Shown here piece by piece: positions 19,968-29,554 of a stretch of 64,000 nucleotides of DNA. The notes beneath the pieces were generated by a model that had not been told where the DNA came from, made no database searches, and saw only the letters and a program-made list of their open reading frames with translations. Numbering within the stretch: position 1 is the first letter of the stretch; every line of letters starts with the position of its first letter. The stretch is from contig NZ_CP031728.1 in NCBI RefSeq assembly GCF_008806975.1, forward strand, positions 1,550,001 through 1,614,000, given 5' to 3'. Source of the stretch: Cellvibrio sp. KY-GH-1 (GTDB lineage: Bacteria; Pseudomonadota; Gammaproteobacteria; Pseudomonadales; Cellvibrionaceae). The position numbers were made by a program, and so were the translations under genes.

Positions 19968-22900
19968 TGTCACAGTCAAATTTCGACTTTGGATCACCGG
20001 TTAATTTCACTCCAACAACCAATGGCAATGTAGCAGCAAGCAACACCAATGAACCAGCGAGCCACCAGCCGATTGACCAGCAAGTTCGTTTTGATGCATT
20101 AAACCCGCACAATTCTTTTGCGGTGTCCGCACCTGCCGGCTCAGGCAAAACCGGCTTATTAACCCAACGAGTACTAACTCTACTCGCGCATTGCGAACAA
20201 CCGGAAGAAATTCTCGCGATCACCTTTACGCGCAAAGCGGCCGGCGAAATGCAGGACCGGATAATCCACGCACTCTGGCAGGCAGCAGAAAATCCGCAAC
20301 CACAAGATCCACACGCACTGCGCACCTGGCAACTCGCGCAAAAAGTGTTGGAGCGCGACCAAGAACTGCAATGGAATTTGTTGCAAAGCCCACAACGTTT
20401 ACGCGTGCAAACTATCGATAGTCTGTGCCGTTCTATCACCAAACAATTACCGCTCGCCAGCGGTATAGGGGCACAGCCGGATACTCTGGAAGACGCCGAT
20501 CAAGCCTATCGATTGGCCGTGCGCGAACTGTTCACATTGCTCGAACAGGATTCTCCGTTCCGCGCGGATTTAACGCGATTGCTGCGCCATATGGATAACA
20601 ATCTGAATTCCGTCGAAAATTTATTAACCAGCTTGCTCGCCAAACGCGAACAATGGTTAGGAGTGCTTTTGCAAGCACGTCATGAAGACGCGCGTCGCTA
20701 TCTGGAAAGCGTATTGCAATTAGTCATTCGCGAACATCTGGAACTGGTTGCAGAAGCACTGCAATTGCACAGCAGCGAAATCTGCAGTATTGCCGATGCC
20801 GCAGCAACCAACCTGCAACAGGAGGGCGAACGCAAAAATCGCATCCACGAATTACAGGGCATTAGCGGAATTCCCCTTGCACAACCTCAGGCCGTTTCCG
20901 AGTGGCTTGCTATCGCGGATTTATTACTAACTAACAGCGGCACGTATCGCGCACGACTAACCAAAGCAGAAGGATTTCCTGCCGGCAAAGAAAATGCTGA
21001 ATTAAAAAATCGGTTCAGCGATTTGATTGCAGCAATTACCGATACGTCGCCCGGAACTGAACAATTGCTCCACGAAATACGAGCATTGCCGGCAGCACAC
21101 TACGCCGAACACCAATGGCAATTGTTAGATAGCCTCACCAGCATCTTGCCAATTTTAGCGGCCCAACTGACCCTGGTATTTAAACAACTCAGCGCAACGG
21201 ATTACACCGCCATTAGTCAGGCCGCACTGATTGCACTGGGCGAAGAAGATTCCCCAAGCGACCTCGCCCTGCAACTGGATTATCGCATTCGCCATATTCT
21301 GGTGGATGAATTTCAGGATACCGCCAGCCCACAGCTGGAACTGCTTAAAAAATTAACCAATGGCTGGCAGGCGAACGATGGTTGCACCTTATTTATCGTG
21401 GGTGACGGAATGCAAAGTTGTTATGGATTCCGCAATGCCAATGTCGGTTTATTTCTGGATGCACGCCAACAAGGCATAGGCTCAGTCGCACTGGAAGCAC
21501 TCGACCTGCGGGTAAACTTTCGCTCACAAGCCGGTGTCGTTAACTGGGTGAATGACATTTTCAAAAATGCATTTCCTGCTCAAGATGATATCAGCCGCGG
21601 CGCGGTAAGTTATTCTGCTTCCGTTGCATTCAAACCGGAATTAGATCGGGAATTACATGGTAACGCCGTGCAATTTCATATCAGCAGCTACGTGTCTCAA
21701 GATCAGTCAGACAAAAATGGCGATGAGGAAGAAGAAGGTGTTTCCCGCTCTTCCAACCCAAGGCAAACTGCGCAATGGCAGGAAGCAGAAAAGGTGGTTG
21801 GGTTGGTGCAAGAAGCACGTCGCAAAAACCCGGACGGTAGCATCGCTATATTGGTGCGCACCCGCAATCATCTACAAAAAATATTGCCAGCGTTAAATGC
21901 AGCTGGGTTAAGTTATCAGGCTACTGAAATCGATCGCCTTGCAAGTCGTATGGCGATTATGGATTTATTGTCGCTCACGCGTGCACTGTTAAATCCTGCA
22001 GATCGCATTGCCTGGCTGGCAATTTTACGCGCGCCCTGGTGCGGGCTGGACAACCATGATTTACACCGTATTACCACGGCGTCGCTTAACGAATTAAATC
22101 CACGCACCAGTGAAACCGCCTTCAGCGTCATCTGGCCGCAACTCCAACACTATTCAAGTATTTCCGGAATTAGTGATGACGGCCAAAAAATTCTTTCACG
22201 TGTTGTTCCGCTACTGCTGCAAACATTAGCGGAGCGCTACCGCAAACCCCTACGGCAATGGATTGAAGGCCTCTGGCTGGCGTTAGGAGGACCAGCCACC
22301 TTATTGGATGAAAATGATCGCGATAATATCCAGAGCTTTTTTGCGCTGTTGGACAAACACCAGCAAGGCGGCAGCATTCGCGACTGGCAAGCTTTCCATC
22401 AAGCCATTGAACGTTTATTTGCCGCACCGCAGGCGGATGCTGATGCGCGTTTACAAGTCATGACGATTCACAAATCCAAAGGATTGGAATTTGATACCGT
22501 AATTATTCCCGGCCTGGATCGCAGTGCGCGTAAAGACGACAAGCAATTACTGCTCTGGCAAGAGCGAATTAATCATAGTGGAGAGAAACAATTACTGCTC
22601 GGCTCTCTTGCACCCACCGGTAAAGACGAGGACAGCCTCTACACGTTTATGCGCCGGGAGCAGGAAAAGCAACAAGCGTTTGAATCAACTCGGCTGTTAT
22701 ATGTAGGTTGTACCCGTGCCATCAAGCAATTGCATTTACTGGCTTGCATCAACAACAAAGAGGAAGAACTGCAAGCGCCGGCAAAAAATTCATTGCTCCA
22801 TGGAATTTGGCCATTAGTTAAAGAGCAGGCCAACATTATTACGCGCAGTAATAGTTACTCACCCGCAGCAAAGTCGGAATCTTTCATTACCGATCAACCT

Positions 22901-23611
22901 GGATTGCAACACATTTTGCGCTTGCCGCCGCAATGGCAATTACCTGCATTGCGGGAAGTTACCTTGTTAAAAAAATATCGCGGCCATGAATATGATTTGA
23001 GCACCAACGAAGAATCACTCACAGAGCACCCGAAAAACCCGCTCAACCTACCAGAGCTGGAAACGACCAGCGCGCGCCTGGCTCGCCATACCGGCACAGT
23101 GATCCACTCTGCCCTGCAAGCACTAGTGGAAAATAAATTAGTCTCTGCAAGCACCTGTGTACAAGCTGAGGTGTTTATTCATCAACAACATGCCTTCTGG
23201 AAAATCCAGCTCCAACAACTGGGTTGGAACGGCGAACACTTGCAAAATGCCCTGCAGAAAATCAGCGCCGTTATTACTAACACATTGAACAGTGACACAG
23301 GCCGCTGGCTACTCAACTGTGAACATACCCAAAGCGCTTGCGAATTATCGCTGATGCAAAGAGATCAGCAGGATGTGAAAGAATCCATTATCGACCGTAC
23401 CTTTATCGAAAATGGCACTCGCTGGATTGTGGATTACAAAAGCAGCGAACCGGATGCCGCTGAAACACCGGAGGCATTTTTCGCGCGGGAAATGGAAACC
23501 TACAGGGGGCAACTACTAGGTTATAAGAAACTCATCGCCGCAACAGAAACTTTGCCGATTAAAACCGCGTTATATTTGGTGAGTGTTGGCAAGTTGATTG
23601 AAACACCATAA
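19967..23611 (+). CDS. AddA-like UvrD/Rep helicase-nuclease
   Basis: A 1214-residue superfamily 1A helicase. Walker A is SAPAGSGKTGLLTQ, motif Ia TFTRKAAGEMQDRI, motif II ILVDEFQDTASPQ, motif III VGDGMQSCYGFRNAN, motif V VMTIHKSKGLEFD and motif VI RLLYVGCTRA. A C-terminal RecB-like nuclease domain ends with WIVDYKSSEPD. This is the architecture of AddA/RecB. A GGAGGAG ribosome site precedes the ATG, which overlaps the stop of the AddB-like gene, indicating a coupled two-subunit complex for double-strand break resection. Confidence 0.9.
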   Translation: MSQSNFDFGSPVNFTPTTNGNVAASNTNEPASHQPIDQQVRFDALNPHNSFAVSAPAGSGKTGLLTQRVLTLLAHCEQPEEILAITFTRKAAGEMQDRIIHALWQAAENPQPQDPHALRTWQLAQKVLERDQELQWNLLQSPQRLRVQTIDSLCRSITKQLPLASGIGAQPDTLEDADQAYRLAVRELFTLLEQDSPFRADLTRLLRHMDNNLNSVENLLTSLLAKREQWLGVLLQARHEDARRYLESVLQLVIREHLELVAEALQLHSSEICSIADAAATNLQQEGERKNRIHELQGISGIPLAQPQAVSEWLAIADLLLTNSGTYRARLTKAEGFPAGKENAELKNRFSDLIAAITDTSPGTEQLLHEIRALPAAHYAEHQWQLLDSLTSILPILAAQLTLVFKQLSATDYTAISQAALIALGEEDSPSDLALQLDYRIRHILVDEFQDTASPQLELLKKLTNGWQANDGCTLFIVGDGMQSCYGFRNANVGLFLDARQQGIGSVALEALDLRVNFRSQAGVVNWVNDIFKNAFPAQDDISRGAVSYSASVAFKPELDRELHGNAVQFHISSYVSQDQSDKNGDEEEEGVSRSSNPRQTAQWQEAEKVVGLVQEARRKNPDGSIAILVRTRNHLQKILPALNAAGLSYQATEIDRLASRMAIMDLLSLTRALLNPADRIAWLAILRAPWCGLDNHDLHRITTASLNELNPRTSETAFSVIWPQLQHYSSISGISDDGQKILSRVVPLLLQTLAERYRKPLRQWIEGLWLALGGPATLLDENDRDNIQSFFALLDKHQQGGSIRDWQAFHQAIERLFAAPQADADARLQVMTIHKSKGLEFDTVIIPGLDRSARKDDKQLLLWQERINHSGEKQLLLGSLAPTGKDEDSLYTFMRREQEKQQAFESTRLLYVGCTRAIKQLHLLACINNKEEELQAPAKNSLLHGIWPLVKEQANIITRSNSYSPAAKSESFITDQPGLQHILRLPPQWQLPALREVTLLKKYRGHEYDLSTNEESLTEHPKNPLNLPELETTSARLARHTGTVIHSALQALVENKLVSASTCVQAEVFIHQQHAFWKIQLQQLGWNGEHLQNALQKISAVITNTLNSDTGRWLLNCEHTQSACELSLMQRDQQDVKESIIDRTFIENGTRWIVDYKSSEPDAAETPEAFFAREMETYRGQLLGYKKLIAATETLPIKTALYLVSVGKLIETP

Positions 23612-23613
23612 CT

Positions 23614-23641
23614 GAAACCCCGGGCTATACTCGGGGTTTTA
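23614..23641. terminator. bidirectional terminator
   Basis: The stem AAACCCCG/CGGGGTTTT around a nine-base loop lies between the convergent helicase and AcpH genes and touches the AcpH stop codon. It should end both transcripts. Confidence 0.85.
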
Positions 23642-24223
23642 ATTTTCTTGCGTATGGAGTTTTACATACTGTTTCAATTCGCCAAAAAATTCGAAAAAGT
23701 CGGCCTCATAGAGGCCATACCCGGCTTCCAGGACTTCCGTCGCCTTCGCCAGGTTTGCCGGGCGCCGCAGCCGCAGGTCAATGCGCCCCAACGCAACTTC
23801 AACACCAGAAATATCCGTATAGGTTTCAAAAATCTTGTGGGTAAAAATACGTTGAAATTTATAGAATATTTCTTCAGGAATCTGACCCTGAACGGTTAAC
23901 AGGTCTGCATAAAAACCATTGGAGAATTCGCTCAAGCTGAGCGTGGAATAATTAGCCCAATGTTTTGCCAGGAAATGATCATAAAAAACATCCGTTAGAA
24001 TACCGCCGAACCGCCGATAGTTTGCGGGAAAGCGGCTAATACCAGCTTTTACAATCGGGTGAGAATCGGTGAAAGCGTCTATCGCCTTATGACAAAGAAT
24101 GCCTTCCTGATAGGAACCTGAAAACGTTTTTAATTCAGTAATCGACACCAAATCCGGCAATATATTACCCACTCGAAACTCAATATTCGGTTTGGATAAA
24201 TAGGCGTGCGCCAACCAATTCAT
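23639..24223 (-). CDS. acpH: acyl carrier protein phosphodiesterase
   Basis: A 194-residue AcpH-type protein (former DUF479). It starts with the family hallmark MNWLAHAYLS, then VGNILPDLV and GGILTDVFYDHFLAKHW, whose Asp and His residues belong to the HD-like metal site. It removes the 4'-phosphopantetheine group from acyl carrier protein. The gene starts three bases after the HD hydrolase gene upstream, so the two form an operon. Confidence 0.85.
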   Translation of the reverse strand: MNWLAHAYLSKPNIEFRVGNILPDLVSITELKTFSGSYQEGILCHKAIDAFTDSHPIVKAGISRFPANYRRFGGILTDVFYDHFLAKHWANYSTLSLSEFSNGFYADLLTVQGQIPEEIFYKFQRIFTHKIFETYTDISGVEVALGRIDLRLRRPANLAKATEVLEAGYGLYEADFFEFFGELKQYVKLHTQEN

Positions 24224-24226
24224 GGA

Positions 24227-24799
24227 TTAAACGATACCTCGTAAAAACGCAGGATATTCTTCAATTTTTTGCATCAGCCTGTTTGCCAACGCAGCATTGC
24301 TCTCCCCCAATTGGTCCAGAATATACTGCGCTTCTTGTTGATAAGACAGAATCTTTTCATCATTCCAATAAAAAGGCGGGTGATAAAGATTGGTAATGCG
24401 GTCAGCCAGTTTCACCATCCAAACCTCCTTGGGCTGCAACTTTATACGCGCAATTGAATCCTCCATTTGCGACTGTTTGGTGGGCAAGCTTTGATTTTTA
24501 GACAACGCCATAACACCTTCTGCCACAGCACCACCAAACAACTCACGCAATTCTTCGTAAGTTACATCCGTATCCTCAATGGTATCGTGCAATAACGCGC
24601 ATTGAATCGCCAAATCTGCATCGAGGAACTCGTGCGTCATTGCGGCCGCAAACGCAACTTCCATAGCAACACTGGCGATATGATTGATATAAGGAATTCG
24701 TTCGCCCTCACAAGCACCCCCGTAGGTTTGCCCAGCATGCTTGCGCGTTGAAAACGTCCAGGCTTTTTGATAAATATCGGGAGACCATAAATTGGACAT
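24227..24799 (-). CDS. HD domain phosphohydrolase, MESH1/SpoT-like
   Basis: A 190-residue single-domain protein resembling the hydrolase half of RelA/SpoT: KHAGQTY, then PYINH, the HD motif in ALLHDTIEDTDVTYEEL, FGGAVAEGV, and KLADRITNL. Small proteins of this type can hydrolyse ppGpp or NADPH; neither activity is shown here. No synthetase or TGS domain is attached. AAGGA lies seven bases before the ATG. It is the last chromosomal gene before the cassette array. Confidence 0.8.
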   Translation of the reverse strand: MSNLWSPDIYQKAWTFSTRKHAGQTYGGACEGERIPYINHIASVAMEVAFAAAMTHEFLDADLAIQCALLHDTIEDTDVTYEELRELFGGAVAEGVMALSKNQSLPTKQSQMEDSIARIKLQPKEVWMVKLADRITNLYHPPFYWNDEKILSYQQEAQYILDQLGESNAALANRLMQKIEEYPAFLRGIV

Positions 24800-24947
24800 A
24801 CATTTATCCTTTATCTTATAGATTTGAAACGAACTTCAGAAACAGCATCGCTCTGTGCACTATCCGCATAAAAACTGAGAAAATAGCTAAAAATTGGTCT
24901 TTATTAATTAATGGGGAAAAAAACATGTAGTGTCGACAATGAAATTT

Positions 24948-25166
24948 CTATTTTTTCTTTTTCGATGCTTGACGCCAAAGGAAACAGCCAACTAGCCCAC
25001 CACAAAACGCCCAGTAGGAAAAGGTAAATGCAAGACTCATGGTCAAATTAGCAGTAGCGCCGACTTCATGGCTATCAAACCATTTTAGTGCAGTCATTGT
25101 GATAGCAAACCATGTAGCAAAACCTAAAATAAATTTTGTTTTTGTGCTTCTAATAATTTTAGTCAA
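24948..25166 (-). CDS. small membrane protein, terminal cassette gene
   Basis: About 72 residues with two predicted membrane helices (FILGFATWFAITMTALKWF and MSLAFTFSYWAFCGGLVGCFLW) and a basic KKKK tail. The TTG at 25166 is chosen because GGGAGG lies six bases upstream; an ATG at 25187 inside the attC end is an alternative. It is the array's most distal gene and no attC is recognisable after its stop, so it may be a stranded cassette or the fixed end of the array. Function is unknown. Confidence 0.55.
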   Translation of the reverse strand: MTKIIRSTKTKFILGFATWFAITMTALKWFDSHEVGATANLTMSLAFTFSYWAFCGGLVGCFLWRQASKKKK

Positions 25167-25186
25167 TTTTAACCTCCCTTTCTCCA

Positions 25187-25280
25187 TAACGTAGTATTCA
25201 ACCGCAGTTTGTAAGTAGCGCATTGCGATAAACTTTGCGCAGCAATTCGCTAAATGCGCTACTTAAGCGATTTGTTAGGT
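25187..25280 (-). other. attC site 1
   Basis: 94 bases, ending TAAC...GTTAGGT on the plus strand. The inner arms GTAAGTAGCGCATTGCG and CGCTAAATGCGCTACTTAA pair. The minus-strand TAAC start supplies the stop codon of the next cassette gene. Confidence 0.8.
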
Positions 25281-25652
25281 ATTTATTTTTTCACCCAGCT
25301 CTCGCTCTAACGCTATTAATTTTTTAGGCTTGATTTCTGTACGTTCAAAAATGCTACCGTCAGGCCAAATTAGCCCCGCCTTTATTGCCTGAGCCTTCAA
25401 CTCCAAAATGCTTTCTACACGTTGATAAGCCCAATACCGCCACAAGGGAACTGTAAATGACCACCACAACCAAGCAAATAAAAAACCGAAAACGAAGCCT
25501 AAGCAATTTAACCAGCCAAGTTCTTTTGGAAAAATTTCCAGTTTTGCAAATAGCATAACTAAAGCTATACCAGACATAAGAAGAATAAACACTGGCACAT
25601 TTACAAATAAAGTGCCCGCTCCTACCGCCTTTGAAATTGAAATGTTCTTCAT
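25275..25652 (-). CDS. cassette membrane protein of unknown function
   Basis: A 125-residue protein with two hydrophobic helices near the N-terminus (TLFVNVPVFILLMSGIALVM and LNCLGFVFGFLFAWLWW), then a cytoplasmic tail with ALERELGEKI. Its stop codon TAA is the first three bases of the attC TAAC core. No family is recognised. Confidence 0.65.
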   Translation of the reverse strand: MKNISISKAVGAGTLFVNVPVFILLMSGIALVMLFAKLEIFPKELGWLNCLGFVFGFLFAWLWWSFTVPLWRYWAYQRVESILELKAQAIKAGLIWPDGSIFERTEIKPKKLIALERELGEKINT

Positions 25653-25666
25653 TTATTGGGAATACC

Positions 25667-25776
25667 TAACGAATGATAAACGGTGGTTTTTAAGTTGCAC
25701 TTTTGCCATAAAATGCAGCGAAGCGGAATGGCAAAAACGCAAATTAGAAACCATACGTTTGATTGCTTTGTTATGA
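25667..25776 (-). other. attC site 2
   Basis: 110 bases, bounded by TAACGAATG and CTTTGTTATGA on the plus strand. Its inner arm has TTTTGCCATAAAATGCAGCG and the complementary GAATGGCAAAA. This is a different sub-type from most others; attC at 49398 is its close relative. Confidence 0.8.
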
Positions 25777-26118
25777 CTACTTTTTACATTTATACACATT
25801 GGCTGAATGTTGGACAACGCCTATACAAGTAACCTGACCTGACTCAGAATTTACTCCCGAAACAACTGTTTCCTCTTTCTCTACAGCACAGCATTCCATT
25901 GTATTTCCTCCAGATTTCACAGCCTCACTTTTCAACACATTCAAAGAGTCTTCGGTTGTTTCAGCATGCGCTAGTAACCCCGCCGAACACTGTGAGACTG
26001 AAACAGTTGTTATAAATGTACAATTTTTCGGTTTAGTATTTACAACATTTACAGGAGTGCTAGCAGAGCACGAAATTAGAAAAAACAATAACAACAAAAT
26101 GATTAGATGCTTATTCAT
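25777..26118 (-). CDS. cassette lipoprotein (DUF4156-like)
   Basis: A 113-residue protein with a lipoprotein signal peptide ending in the lipobox LISC, so Cys17 should be lipidated. The mature part contains a pattern like DUF4156/RcsF-type lipoproteins (DSLNVLKSEAVKSGGNTMEC), with six Cys residues. It is probably in the cell envelope. The family assignment is tentative. The ATG start lies just before the attC core that carries IS copy 1. Confidence 0.6.
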   Translation of the reverse strand: MNKHLIILLLLFFLISCSASTPVNVVNTKPKNCTFITTVSVSQCSAGLLAHAETTEDSLNVLKSEAVKSGGNTMECCAVEKEETVVSGVNSESGQVTCIGVVQHSANVYKCKK

Positions 26119-26131
26119 ATGCCTTCATAAC

Positions 26132-27947
26132 GAAGCCGTAGAAAAACCCAATAACCACTGAATTTACTTACAGCTAATTGATTAATAATTAATTAGCCAA
26201 CTTTGCCTAACTGTTCTTGGATTTTCAATTGCTCTTATTCATTAATTGCGTTGCGCTTTGAAAAAGCGAGTTGTTTGCCTATATTCGTTCTTATTTTCGC
26301 TTCGCGTTGGTCAAATCACCATAATTCGCGAGCTTTTCTATATTGTGGATCATACAAAACAACTGCCATTGCCCCTGAACTTTGGCTTTGCCACGTAGAC
26401 TGAAGCGCTTTAGCCCTTTGTTTGTGCCGATATTAGCGAACACAGGCTCAACCGTGGACATGCGATGACTATAAACCATTTTGCCAAATTCGCTATCGAC
26501 CCGAGACTTCATCCATTCGGTATATTTGTTTTTGGTTTCTTTATCAATAATAAAGGACACCTGCCGCCCATGCCCGGTTCGATCATTGGCTGAATCCGGG
26601 TTTTGCATGCACTGTTCCTTTAGCGGGCATACCCGACACTTACTGAGCCTTCCCTCAAAATACAACTTTTGATGTTTGCCATAACGATCCGTCCCTTCGC
26701 GCTTTAACCACATGGTTTCCCCTGCTGGGCAAATGCAGGTTTTTGTCGATGCATCAAAGTGGAATTCACTAGCCGGAATGACTTCTTTATAACGGGTTTT
26801 TATTTTCTTGATGGGCTTGCGCTTGCCATATTTCGCTTTCTGCTCAGCAAATTTTGGGTCGCGACTGCGAAAATTATTATCTGGAATATAAGCATTAATT
26901 TTATGGGTGTAGAGGTATTCCATATTGGCCTCATTAGCAAAGCCAGTGTCCGCTGTAACCAGTGTCTGCTTGCGATAGATATTGTGCGCAAATTTCAGTT
27001 TTTGGTAACGCACCTTAATACTTTCAATAACAGGCTGTAAGGTGTGGTGTTCCTGGCCCGCGCCAAAGGCTTGGGCATCAATAATGATCTGGTGCTTTTT
27101 ATCAACCGCCGCAATACCGTTATAACCCTGAATGGTGCCTTTACTGGTCGTCATCTTGGCTGATTCATTATCGGTAATATTGCTTTTTACTTCAGTCGGC
27201 CGTTTCGCCTGCCCCATCCGTGGGGCTGCTGTCTTTAGGAATTTATCAATCTTATCGTGCGCTTTACTTAAGGTTTCGATTGTCTGGGCGGTGCGCCTTT
27301 GCTTTTCTGCATCAGCAGATTCGGTTTTATCGATACGGCGGTGCTCCCGCATATGGTGCCGAATCAACTTTTTTAATTTGGCGCGTTTCTGCTGCAATTC
27401 TTTAAATGTTCCCGACCATTCCTTGGAGGCGTTAGAGGACATTTTGCAACCATCAATCGCAAACAGCTCATTGCCCAATAATCCTTGCTCATGACAAACC
27501 AATAGGATTTGTTCGAACAGCGCTTCAATCGCTTGCGGATGGCTACTAATAAAACTGGCGATAGTGGTGAAATGAGGAACGGTATCGCAAGAAAGCGCTT
27601 TAAAAATAATATTGTTCGTACAACACCACTCAATTTCGCGGCTGGACGTAATACCTTTGGAGTAAGCGAACAACACAACACCGAGTAAAATGGCAGGGTT
27701 ATACGCAGGCCTACCGCCATCTTTATTGTTGTAAGCGTAATCAAAGATAGAAAGATCGAGCTTTTCATGAATCAAATAATGAATAGCGTGCTCGAAGGTG
27801 CCGGGTTGCAACTGGTCGCGAAAATTAATCACCACCATCGCATTTTGATCATGATTGTAAGGAATAAACTTTGGCATAAGCGCACTCCTGAGGGGATGCG
27901 CCATTTTAACGAAAAACAATCGATTTTTGGGGTTTTTCTACAGCTTC
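26132..27947 (-). mobile_element. IS1182-type element, copy 1
   Basis: 1816 bases. Ends are imperfect inverted repeats: GAAGCCGTAGAAAAACCC on the left and GAAGCTGTAGAAAAACCC on the right (read inward). The element is flanked on both sides by AAC. The transposase is on the minus strand, the same as the cassettes. The 159 bases after the transposase stop hold an AT-rich stretch and a CGCTTTTTCAAAGCG hairpin. Variant type A. Confidence 0.9.
26291..27877 (-). CDS. IS1182-family transposase, copy 1 (type A)
   Basis: A 528-residue DDE transposase. The N-terminal DUF772-type domain has GRPAYNPAILLGVVLFAYSK. The catalytic triad is probably D142 (FAIDGCKMSSNAS), D310 (LVTADTGFANEAN) and E477 (STVEPVFANIG). 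A Cys cluster (CICPAG, then CRVCPLKEQC) lies at 381-423. The ATG at 27877 has AGGAG seven bases upstream and is preferred over a frame that begins near the IS end. The gene is intact. Diagnostic residues: Gly66, Lys354, His436. Confidence 0.92.
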   Translation of the reverse strand: MPKFIPYNHDQNAMVVINFRDQLQPGTFEHAIHYLIHEKLDLSIFDYAYNNKDGGRPAYNPAILLGVVLFAYSKGITSSREIEWCCTNNIIFKALSCDTVPHFTTIASFISSHPQAIEALFEQILLVCHEQGLLGNELFAIDGCKMSSNASKEWSGTFKELQQKRAKLKKLIRHHMREHRRIDKTESADAEKQRRTAQTIETLSKAHDKIDKFLKTAAPRMGQAKRPTEVKSNITDNESAKMTTSKGTIQGYNGIAAVDKKHQIIIDAQAFGAGQEHHTLQPVIESIKVRYQKLKFAHNIYRKQTLVTADTGFANEANMEYLYTHKINAYIPDNNFRSRDPKFAEQKAKYGKRKPIKKIKTRYKEVIPASEFHFDASTKTCICPAGETMWLKREGTDRYGKHQKLYFEGRLSKCRVCPLKEQCMQNPDSANDRTGHGRQVSFIIDKETKNKYTEWMKSRVDSEFGKMVYSHRMSTVEPVFANIGTNKGLKRFSLRGKAKVQGQWQLFCMIHNIEKLANYGDLTNAKRK

Positions 27948-28067
27948 AACGCCGCGTACAACGGCAGTTTGTAAGTCGTGGTGTTGTGGGTTACTTTTGC
28001 GCAGCAAAACCACAAAACTGCGACTTACAAACTGTCCAGCGCACGCGTGGGAACCTGGCGCGATTTG

Positions 28068-28409
28068 TTAGAGATTTTTGCTTTCTGTAAAAATTACCCA
28101 GCGTAACCAGTTTTTATAGCTTGGTCTAAGCCATATGCAAATTGCACATAAAATAGAAACAAAGAGAACCACTAGGCCTATGTTCATTGCAATTTCATTC
28201 CTTGAAAAGAATAATACAAAAAATACAATGCCAGAAATCGATAAAATTGTGCGTGCTATTTTTTCCGCTGGGTGTTCATTAAGCATTAGTGGTGTTTTAC
28301 ACAGTGGACAATATGAATATCTCTGCATGTTTTTTGTGCCAGAAATAGCCTTCGAACGAATCAATCTGAATCTAAGGCTTTTTTTGCAGGCCGGGCATTC
28401 ATGATTCAA
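28068..28409 (-). CDS. cassette zinc-ribbon membrane protein
   Basis: A 113-residue protein with two CxxC pairs (ECPACKKS and YCPLCKTPL) forming a probable zinc ribbon, followed by two membrane helices. The start is TTG at 28409 with AAAGGAG five bases upstream. Its stop TAA belongs to the attC TAAC core. It resembles small zinc-ribbon membrane proteins of unknown role. Confidence 0.65.
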   Translation of the reverse strand: MNHECPACKKSLRFRLIRSKAISGTKNMQRYSYCPLCKTPLMLNEHPAEKIARTILSISGIVFFVLFFSRNEIAMNIGLVVLFVSILCAICIWLRPSYKNWLRWVIFTESKNL

Positions 28410-28531
28410 ATTAAACTCCTTTCTTGATTCTTGTATTCTCTAACGAATGATATGAACTCCCCCTCTTAACACGCAGCCCTGTGCCGGCGTAAATTATCGG
28501 TGATGTCACAACCACCAGAGGAGCGATTTCC

Positions 28532-29554
28532 ATGAATCTTACAACACTCGGTATTGATTTGGCGAAAACTTCTTTTAGCCTGGTCGGCATGGATCAGCAC
28601 GGCAAGGTCGTATTACGCAAAACGCTCAGTCGAGCCAAACTGCTGCCGTTTATTGCACAGTGCCCGACCTGCTTGATTGGTATGGAAGCCTGTAGTGGCG
28701 CACACTATTGGGCGCGGGAATTTACCAAACTGGGTCACAAGGTTGGCATTATCGCCAGCAAATTTATCGCCCCCTTTCGCAAAGGCGGCAAGAATGACAA
28801 CAACGACGCCGAAGCCATTTGTGAAGCCGTTGGTCGTGCGAACATTTGGTTTATCCCGATCAAAACCGCCGAGCAACAAGCACAACTTTGTGTACATCGG
28901 GTTCGCCAGGGCTTGGTTTCCGAGCGCACAGCACTGATTAATCAATTGCGCGGATTGTTGAGCGAGTTTGGCATCGTCATGCCCAAGGGGCGCTATCCCG
29001 CACAACGGGAAATTCCACTTATTTTGGAAGATGCCAACAACGGTTTACCCATGCTCGCACGGCAAATGATTAGTAATCTGTGGGATCGCATCAAAATCGC
29101 CAACGAACAAGTCCTGTTTTATGACCGCGAACTTCACAAGCAAGCGCATCATCATCCGGTTGCAAAACGGTTGCTCACCATCCCGGGCGTAGGCGAGCAA
29201 GTTGCATCCGCCGTTGTTGCAAGCGTACCAGATCCATCGTTGTTTAAAGATTCCCGCCAGTTTGCAGCATGGTTCGGATTGGTTCCCAAGCAACACACAA
29301 CCGGTGGAAATGTACGGTTAGGCCGCATTACCAAACAAGGAGATCGCTACCTGCGAATGTGTTTGGTGCACGACGCACGTTCGGTGCTTGCCAACCTGAA
29401 AGACAAGCAAGATAAAATCAGTTGCTGGGCGCGCGAATTAATTGCACGGCGAGGCTATCTGCGTGCGGTAGTCGCAATGGCAGCAAGAAACGCACGACTT
29501 ATTTGGACGCTGATGGTTAAGCAGGAAGTTTACAAAGTCATAGCGGCCAATTAA
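28532..29554 (+). CDS. IS110-family (IS1111 group) transposase
   Basis: A 340-residue protein. The N-terminal RuvC-like DEDD domain shows D9 (LGIDLAKTSF), E52 (GMEACSGAHYWA), D89 and D92 (KNDNNDAEAICEA). The C-terminal transposase domain has IPGVGEQVASAVVASV and the FGLVPKQHTTGGNVRLGRIT block. It acts with a guide RNA from the element's noncoding end (known for the family). The gene looks intact. AGAGGAG precedes the ATG. The usual S-x-G-G serine position reads TTGG here (see findings). Confidence 0.92.
   Translation: MNLTTLGIDLAKTSFSLVGMDQHGKVVLRKTLSRAKLLPFIAQCPTCLIGMEACSGAHYWAREFTKLGHKVGIIASKFIAPFRKGGKNDNNDAEAICEAVGRANIWFIPIKTAEQQAQLCVHRVRQGLVSERTALINQLRGLLSEFGIVMPKGRYPAQREIPLILEDANNGLPMLARQMISNLWDRIKIANEQVLFYDRELHKQAHHHPVAKRLLTIPGVGEQVASAVVASVPDPSLFKDSRQFAAWFGLVPKQHTTGGNVRLGRITKQGDRYLRMCLVHDARSVLANLKDKQDKISCWARELIARRGYLRAVVAMAARNARLIWTLMVKQEVYKVIAAN

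Larger units (their letters stand above)
26128..28073 (-). other. attC site 3, split by IS copy 1
   Basis: The attC consists of TAAC at 26128-26131 plus the body at 27951-28073, with the IS between. Removing the IS and one AAC triplet restores TAACGCCGCG and a normal attC of about 127 bases. The body has the common arms GTAAGTCGTGGTGTTGTGG and CCACAAAACTGCGACTTAC. Confidence 0.85.

Noticed and set aside
26481..27494. Recurrent plus-strand ORFs of 60-120 codons inside every IS copy
   Set aside because: They are antisense shadows of the transposase gene, conserved only because the IS copies are near-identical.
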